Under the pieces are notes generated by a model. That model searched no databases, was not told the DNA's origin, and saw nothing but the letters and a program-made list of their open reading frames with translations. The position numbers and the translations under genes were made by a program. A DNA stretch of 28,908 nt from assembly GCA_025765595.1 (NCBI GenBank), contig JAIVFH010000317.1, positions 1 to 28,908 of the forward strand. Reading direction: 5' to 3'. Of this stretch, positions 23,642-28,908 are shown one piece after another. Every line of letters starts with the position of its first letter. Position 1 is the stretch's first letter. This DNA is from Obelidium mucronatum (taxonomy: Eukaryota > Chytridiomycota > Chytridiomycetes > Chytridiales > Chytriomycetaceae).

Positions 23642-26600
23642 ATGACTGACGCTAACCGTGATCTGCGTGCACCGCCGGACAAGCGGCTCCTTGGGTTCGA
23701 CGCGCACGCGCGGGCGGCGCTCGGCGACTTTGGCGCGTCGACGTGCGCTGTGTGCGTGGTTTCGGGCGGGCTGCGCGTGTTTGCCAAGGCGTTCGCGTCC
23801 CCGTCGCCGTCGCCGGTGGCGGCGGCCGCAAACCCGTGGGCGACCGCAGCCGCCGCCGCCGCCGCGCCAGACGCGTCCGTCGACGCGCCGCTGCTCGTCG
23901 GCGGCCACGGGCTCGCGGCGCTGGCGCCTCTGGCCGTGGCGCAGCTCGCCCGCACCGACGCCCGCCTGCCGTGGGACGCCGGCGCCACGGTCGCCGCCCT
24001 GCTGAGCCGCCGCTACGCTGCGCCGGACTCGCTGCTGGCCGAACTGGCGGCGGACCTGCCGACGCGTGTTTCGGCGACTGTCGCGGCGTGTGTTCCGCCT
24101 CCGTCTCCGTCGTCATCCGCATCTCCATCCCCACACTCGCCCTTCACGGCCCCCCTCATGGCGCTCCTTGCAACTACCCTGGCAAACAAACCCATTGAGC
24201 TTTTGATGCAGGAGTTGGTCTTTGACAAGATTGGTGCGTCCAGAGTCTCAGGGTTCTCGTCTCTTGGCCGAGAAGACTCAAGTATGGGTCTTACTACTAC
24301 TGCAAATGATTTATCGCGTCTCTTGGCTTGTCTCCTTGATGGTACTTGGGGTCCTGTCACGGGCGATTTATTACAGAATATGCTCACTCCTGCTGCTGCC
24401 GGTGATGATGCAAATAATGATTATTTATTCTCTGATGCTGTTTCGATCGAATCCACTCTTTCAAATGATTGCTCCGATTTTAAAATTTTGAATTGTGGGT
24501 GGATTCAATCTCGTTATCGTGGTCTTTTGAGAATTGGTTTTGATGGTGCTTCAAGTTCTTGTTCCTTTTTGTTGAGGTTTTTTCCTGACCAAGATTTTGG
24601 CTATGTTGTCGTTTGTGATTTGCCTTGTTTTTTGCCTATTGCTCTTGGAAATGTTGTTGCCGATTTTATGCTTGAGGTGAGGATTCCTACCTACCGCCGA
24701 AGGCGGTGTCTTTCCGCCGAAGGCGGTGCCCTTCCGCCGAAGGCGGAATCTTATCGCCGAAGGCGGACTCTTACCGCCGAAGGCGGTGTTTTTCTTCTTA
24801 CCGCCGATTCCTACCGCCGAAGGCGGTGTTTTTTTCTTTCCGCCAGGATTCCTGCCGCCAAAGGCGGTTTTTTTTCTTTCCGCCGAAGGCAGAGTCTCTC
24901 CACCGAAGGCGGACTCTTACCGCCGAAGGCGGTGTTTTTCTCCTTGCCGCCGATTCCTACCGCCGAAGGCGGTGTTTTTATTCTTACCGCCGATTCCAAC
25001 CGCCGAAGGCGGTGTTTTTTTCTTTCCGCCAGGATTCCTGCCGCCAAAGGCGGTGTTTTTTCTTTCCGCCGAAGGCAGAGTCTCTCCACCAAAGGCGGAC
25101 CCCTACCAAAGAAGGCGGTGTTTTTTTTTCCGCCGATTCCTACCGCCGAAGGCGGTGTTTTTTTCTTTCCGCCGAAGGCAGAGTCTCTCCACCGAAGGCG
25201 GACTCTTACCGCCGAAGGCGGTGTTTTTCTCCTTACCGCCGATTCCTACCGCCGAAGGCGGTGTTTTTCTTCTTACCGCCGATTCCTACCGCCGAAGGCG
25301 GTGTTTTTATTCTTACCGCCGATTCCAACCGCCGAAGGCGGTGTTTTTTTCTTTCCGCCAGGATTCCTGCCGCCAAAGGCGGTGTTTTTTCTTTCCGCCG
25401 AAGGCAGAGTCTCTCCACCAAAGGCGGACTCCTACCGCCGAAGGCGGTGGTTTTTCTTACCGCCGATTCCAACCGCCGAAGGCGTTGTTTTTTTCTTTCC
25501 GCCGAAGGCAGAGTCTCTCCACCGAAGGCGGTTTCCGTTCTTACCACGGAAGGCGGATTCCGGAATAACATCTTTCATCGCCATCATCATCACCTGTTTC
25601 TTCCACTCACACCATACAACAACAACGCGACAGATCAAACCCGGACCTGGACCATGGGTACCGCGATTCTCGGATATACCATTCCCATATAACCCAAATA
25701 ATAATCATAATGATACTACAATCACCATTGCTGCTGATTGTAATACATCTCCACCACCACGATCGCCTCAATACTATGTCGGAACCTATTCATTCCCCAA
25801 CTGTCCCTTCTTGGCCTTCAAAGTCACTCAGTCGAATGGTACTTTAAACATTCGCTTTTTAAACGGCCAATTAGAGTCTCTCCAACCAAACTGCAATTTA
25901 TTGTATTCTGATAAACGTAAGTGTGCTGTTTATTGGCAGCCCGTCTTGCACTAACGAATTCTTTAACCACACGCACATCAAGTTGGATTCTTTTATTTCT
26001 CAACAAAGTCATTCTTGCCAAAACATTTATCTGTGTCCAAGTATTCCAAACAATTCTGTGGAATTCTCTTTGAAAATGGCCTTGATGGATCAGTCTCTTC
26101 GCTCATATTCTTCAACAATGTTTCAGACACATCAAACAAGTCAAGCGGAATCTTGTTTGCCAAATCAGTGGCATATCAATCACCCAGCGGAGAGAACGCG
26201 TCTGCGTGGTCTTCAGCTCGAAACAGCAGTGTATCCCCAATCCCACCGTCCTCGTTCCGCTCGTCCACTGCTTCCAACAACTTGCCTCCATCTCTTCCAC
26301 CCCGTAGAACTCCAGACCCTTTGTCTCGGCAGCAATCTTTTGTTCCCAACAGCAACAACAACAACAGCAATCCACTCACCGCAAGTCTTCAGCCACCTGC
26401 ATTGCCACCCCGTTCACGTGCATCTTCAGCAGCTAGTGTAACAGTGCCTGCTTTGAATACGGCTACGACTGCCACTGTAACTCCCCAAACAGCTCCAACT
26501 GTCGTCTCACCCCCTCCCACTTACTCTGGCCCTCCACCCCCCCTTATTCCTTTGGACAAATCTCGAGACCAAGATTTCCAATCTGTGAGAGATGCAAACC

Positions 26601-26878
26601 ATTCGCGGATCTCCTCTGTATCTGCAAACGCTGGTGCAAGTTCTTCTTCAACGGCTGTTGTGAGCCCACCACCCCAATATAGTACTGTAGCTACCCTTGA
26701 TAAATTGCTTGTTCGGGCGCCAGATGGTCGTGCAACCGCTGGTTCCAGTACCAGAGACAATAATGATGAGGATGACGCAAGCGATGGGGATGATGATGAC
26801 TTGCATGCTTCTTTGGAAGAGATTAGCAAGGATATGGATGCCGTTGATGATTTGTTTAAGGAATTGGGAATGGATTAA
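23642..26878 (+). CDS. Beta-lactamase-fold pseudoenzyme-like protein with SH3/WW ligand tail
   Basis: The predicted exons 23642-24676, 25634-25916 and 25983-26878 give 737 aa. Residues 80-345 follow the serine beta-lactamase/D-Ala carboxypeptidase (S12-like) pattern: LPWDAGATVAALL, LVFDKIGAS, MGLTTTANDLSRLLACLLD, LLQNMLTP, then GWIQSRYRGLLRIGFDG and FGYVVVCD. The catalytic SxxK is not present near residues 83-100 (VGGHGLAALAPLA), no YxN is seen, and FDG stands at the usual HxG, so it is probably inactive. Residues from about 370 to 500 (YYVGTYSF, GILFENGLDGSVSSLIFF) resemble the beta-barrel domain that follows such enzymes. The tail has PPSLPPRR (541-548) and PPALPPR (577-583) SH3-type motifs, PPTY (617-620) and PPQY (669-672) WW-type motifs, an acidic run and a terminal helix. 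Intron 2 has GTAAGT, CTAAC and AG signals. Intron 1 is the hairpin array. No symbol is assigned. Confidence 0.7.
24687..25556 (+). repeat. Array of CCGCCGAAGGCGG hairpins filling intron 1
   Basis: By my reading there are about 14 exact copies of the palindrome CCGCCGAAGGCGG (5-bp stem, GAA loop) and about as many near copies (GCCGCCAAAGGCGG, CCGCCGAAGGCAG, CCACCGAAGGCGG), every 25-35 bases. Most are followed by TGTTTTTYTT or TGTTTTTATT and preceded by GATTCCTA, GATTCCAA or CTCTTA. A higher-order unit of about 270 bases (containing GGCAGAGTCTCTCCACC) occurs twice, near 24880-25130 and 25165-25440, and partly a third time. The array is free of stops in all three sense frames. A GTGAGG donor at 24677 and a CAG at 25631-25633 bracket it as a 957-base phase-0 intron. 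Confidence 0.92.
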
Positions 26879-27377
26879 GCCTTTTTTTTCTATTCACTTA
26901 TAAAAGAACGGCTTCTTTTTTTTCAAATCGTTTTTTATTAAGATACGTACATTTTTTTTTATCATGCCAGATTTTACCGCACATCGATTGGCCCTAATTA
27001 ATCAATAAAGAGCGATTTATTTTTACCGTGTTTTATTGAAATATATCGATGTAGCGTTTCGTGACTTAATTAAATATTTGGGAATTAAACCCAAACCAAC
27101 ATTTGAGAAAAAAATCAACACCACTCGCCTGTGCTACAAATTAAGAAGTAACTTTTCAACCTTAATTAAATAAAACCATATCGCAAAATAAAGATATTAT
27201 TGTAAATGACTATAAATTTCTTTATTTATCTATACATTTATTGCAACTTACAGATAATTACGGTGCTGCTCTAAATATTGATGAGTGATTGCAATAAAGT
27301 AATGTTTATCAATATTTGAAAAAAAACGTTAGCCATTATCATCGATGTTTAACAATTGATGATTGTTGGATATAGTA
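26879..27377. other. Intergenic AT-rich region; possible poly(A) signal
   Basis: It follows the stop of the beta-lactamase-like gene. An AATAAA at 27004-27009, about 130 bases after the stop, could serve as its polyadenylation signal. The rest is very AT-rich with several TTAATTAA-like words and no open frame. The LTR begins at 27378. Confidence 0.5.
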
Positions 27378-27868
27378 TGTTAGAACCAGATAGTCAATAA
27401 AAGACTTAAGGGTTCTTGAAGGCACGAGGGCTTAGGGGGCACGAGGGCTTGTCCAATAACGGCTTGAGGTCACGAGAGACGGAACAAAGAGTTACAAAAC
27501 TGTAAAACTAACACAGAATGTATTGAAACTGAACTAAAACTCAGAGCAGAAAGCTTGCTATTTATGCAAGTTCTGGAATTTCAAATAACAAAAGTTCAAA
27601 ACAGAAAACAAACTGAAAATCAAATAGAAATTGTGATAGCAAGAGTGATAGCACAATAATATGTGAAATCAAGAATGATATCACAAAATGAAACAGAAAA
27701 ACTTAGTAAAGTGACAAATCAAAGATGACAAATACAAAAATAGAAACTTAAAGTAAAATGTTACTAGCGGGGATCGAACCCATGTTTCCACTGTGAGAGT
27801 CGCGCGTAATGACCACTAAGCTAAGGAAGTATAGGGAAATATCCCTATAAGACGGGTGATTCCTAACA
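27378..27868 (-). repeat. 3' LTR of Ty3/gypsy element
   Basis: On the minus strand it runs from TGTTAGGAATCACC at 27868 to GGTTCTAACA at 27378. That gives 491 bp with 5-base TGTTA/TAACA terminal inverted repeats, as expected of LTRs. A TATA-like CATAAATAGCAAG lies near the middle, followed by TGAGTTTTAGTTCAG. It starts at the base after the stop codon and polypurine tract of the element's pol frame. A degenerate relative lies at 21218-21446. The other LTR of this element is outside the window, so no target duplication can be compared. Confidence 0.85.
27759..27830 (-). other. tRNA-like sequence inside the LTR
   Basis: On the minus strand TAGCTTAGTGG (27813-27823) fits the RNA polymerase III A box and GGTTCGATCCC (27770-27780) the B box. 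They start 43 bases apart, as in a real tRNA gene. An ACTCTCAC word lies at the expected anticodon-loop position. The acceptor and anticodon stems pair poorly, so it is a degenerate tRNA or tRNA-derived insert rather than a working gene. The related LTR at 21218 lacks this block. Confidence 0.55.
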
Positions 27869-27886
27869 TCATCCCCTTCTTTTCTT
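27869..27886 (-). other. Polypurine tract overlapping the end of pol
   Basis: The minus-strand run AAGAAAAGAAGGGGATGA directly abuts the LTR start TGTTA. In Ty3-type elements such a tract primes plus-strand DNA synthesis. Here it also encodes the last residues (KKRRG) and the TGA stop of the pol frame. Confidence 0.75.
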
Positions 27887-28908
27887 GCGATTGCGAACAC
27901 TTGCAGCAATCGCACCAGGACCAGGCTTATCGGGATATTTGGCATGGAATTCAGAAACCAACTCAGCAGAACCGGAAACATTGGCAGCAGGCTCCCAAGA
28001 GCGGTCAGAGTTAGAATAACCCATCCAGTGGACTAAATATTGAAGTTTGTTGTAGAAAACGCGAGAATCCAAGATTTCTTGAACTTCCCATTCTTCAGTG
28101 TTGTCCACGATAACTGGCGGAGGTGGAGGTTGGGTAAACGCGGCGACAATATTCTTAGTCTTGGGATGCAGCAAAGACGCGTGGAATACTGGATGAATAC
28201 GCATGGTTGAAGGTAAGGCAAGTTCAAAGGCGACTGGGTTGATGACGCGTTTGACTTTAAAAGGACCAAGTTTCTTATCATCAATCTTTTGAGAAGGACG
28301 ATTAGTCTTGATATTGCGACGATCCAAGAAAACCAAGTCTCCGGGTTTAATTTCCGGAACCGGTAACCGAGATTTGTTGGCTTGTGTGGTGTAACCTTCC
28401 TGGGCAAACTTTAAGTTCGCACGAAGGTCTTCAAGAATAGTTTTCATAGACGCGAGGCGATTTTCAGCGTCAGGAACAGAGGATTCACGAATAACAGAGG
28501 GGTCAAAAATTGGATTGTGACCAGAGTTTGCAAAGAACGGTGTATGACCAGTAGTGGTTACCAAAGAATCGTTGTAGGCAAATTCGCAAAGCGGTAACTT
28601 GAATACCCAATCGTCTTGCTGGTAGTTACAGTAAACGCGTAGGTACTGCTCAATGACTTGGTTGAGGACCTCAGTAGATCCATCAGTTTGAGGGTGAAAA
28701 GCGGTAGAAATGTTAAGTTTAACGTTTAGGAGTTCCATAAAACGTTGCCAGAAACCACCAGTAAAACGCGGGTCGCGATCGGATACAATGGATCTGGAAG
28801 CACCATGAAGTCTAAAAACTTCCCGAATGTAGATGTCTGCAGTATCAGCACCAGTAGAAGTTTTTACCGTAGGAATAAAATGGGCTTGCTTGGTAAGCCG
28901 ATCTTTTA
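27869..28908 (-). CDS. Ty3/gypsy chromovirus pol, integrase-chromodomain end (partial)
   Basis: The frame is open to the window edge, so only the last 346 or so residues are present; an internal ATG at 28738 is not the start. Integrase core motifs are IVSDRDPRF (second catalytic Asp) and the Glu-containing STAFHPQTDGSTEVLNQ. They are followed by FKLPLCEFAYND, a PGDLVFLD segment and the GPY/F-type KLGPFKVKRVI. The first catalytic Asp lies outside the window. A chromodomain follows near the C-terminus (WEVQEILDSRVF, QYLVHWMGY, SWEPAANV), which in chromoviruses steers insertion towards particular chromatin. A short basic tail ends at the polypurine tract. No stop or frameshift is seen in the visible part. 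It could belong to a recently active element, but reverse transcriptase and gag are out of view. Confidence 0.92.
   Translation of the reverse strand, partial: KDRLTKQAHFIPTVKTSTGADTADIYIREVFRLHGASRSIVSDRDPRFTGGFWQRFMELLNVKLNISTAFHPQTDGSTEVLNQVIEQYLRVYCNYQQDDWVFKLPLCEFAYNDSLVTTTGHTPFFANSGHNPIFDPSVIRESSVPDAENRLASMKTILEDLRANLKFAQEGYTTQANKSRLPVPEIKPGDLVFLDRRNIKTNRPSQKIDDKKLGPFKVKRVINPVAFELALPSTMRIHPVFHASLLHPKTKNIVAAFTQPPPPPVIVDNTEEWEVQEILDSRVFYNKLQYLVHWMGYSNSDRSWEPAANVSGSAELVSEFHAKYPDKPGPGAIAASVRNRKKRRG

Noticed and set aside
23652..24387. Long minus-strand and alternative plus frames over the GC-rich exon
   Set aside because: They are shadow frames caused by high GC content. The plus frame from 23642 continues into recognisable beta-lactamase-fold sequence.
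24687..25556. CRISPR array
   Set aside because: The units are imperfect palindromes at variable spacing with repeated, non-unique spacers, in a eukaryotic gene with no cas genes.
24706..25692. Independent protein of 328 codons in the hairpin array
   Set aside because: All three sense frames are open because the repeat unit lacks stop words; none has domain character or a convincing start. It is treated as intron sequence, with translation left as an open question in the findings.
25917..25939. A 23-base intron ending at TTGGCAG in the beta-lactamase-like gene
   Set aside because: It is too short and puts the downstream exon in the wrong frame. The 66-base alternative (25917-25982) has GTAAGT, a CTAAC branch word and AG, and keeps the frame.
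26112..26375. Minus-strand cysteine/leucine-rich frames opposite the Pro-rich tail
   Set aside because: They arise from the CAACAACAACAGCAA stretch read in reverse. The plus-strand frame is continuous with the beta-barrel domain and has the motif content.
27759..27830. Functional tRNA gene (tRNA-Glu-like)
   Set aside because: The A and B boxes are good, but the acceptor and anticodon stems do not pair, and the sequence lies inside an LTR.

Overview
The window looks like fungal nuclear DNA. It holds a six-exon gene for Mediator subunit 21 (MED21) with short GT-AG introns, a second spliced gene transcribed divergently from it, and about 20 kb of nested, mostly decayed transposons typical of a repeat-rich eukaryotic genome. 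The MED21 start resembles fungal orthologues. The element mix (Ty3 chromovirus, Tad/I-like LINE, PIF/Harbinger-like element, a possible KDZ-type cysteine cluster) fits a repeat-rich fungus, perhaps an early-diverging one. Lineage is an inference; nothing here fixes it.

Layout. 1-9825 is a transposon graveyard. It has pieces of one LINE family (1285-1810, 5248-5668, a scrap at 2913-2962), a direct duplication (887-1275 and 3661-4045), and two inverted copies of one terminal-inverted-repeat element (2578-5083 and 6963-8916). Between those copies lies a frameshifted gag (5669-6920, minus). A family of GC-rich repeats built from TCGGACTCCTAGTCGG-like words occurs at 600-886, 9303-9825 and 17203-17318. 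9826 to about 16960 is a nearly full-length LINE. Its ORF1 and ORF2 are linked by a TAATG stop-start overlap, and ORF2 carries an endonuclease, reverse transcriptase, RNase H and terminal zinc knuckle, broken by two frameshifts. 17879-20596 is a complete Harbinger-like element with 23-bp perfect terminal inverted repeats, a TAA target duplication, a decayed Myb/SANT-like gene and a DDE transposase interrupted by one TGA.

22523-26878 is the host-gene island. MED21 (minus, 147 aa) and a 737-aa beta-lactamase-fold protein (plus) start 69 bp apart. The second protein appears to lack the catalytic SxxK and YxN motifs and has a long tail with SH3-type and WW-type ligand motifs. Its 957-bp first intron is filled with a stop-free array of the palindrome CCGCCGAAGGCGG (about 14 exact copies plus variants). 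The same hairpin word occurs in a MED21 intron, in the sense orientation of that gene too. This shared hairpin system is the most unusual feature of the window.

27378-28908 is the 3' end of a Ty3/gypsy chromovirus on the minus strand: integrase, chromodomain, a polypurine tract that doubles as the end of the reading frame, and a 491-bp LTR holding a tRNA-like insert. A shrunken relative of this LTR lies at 21218-21446.
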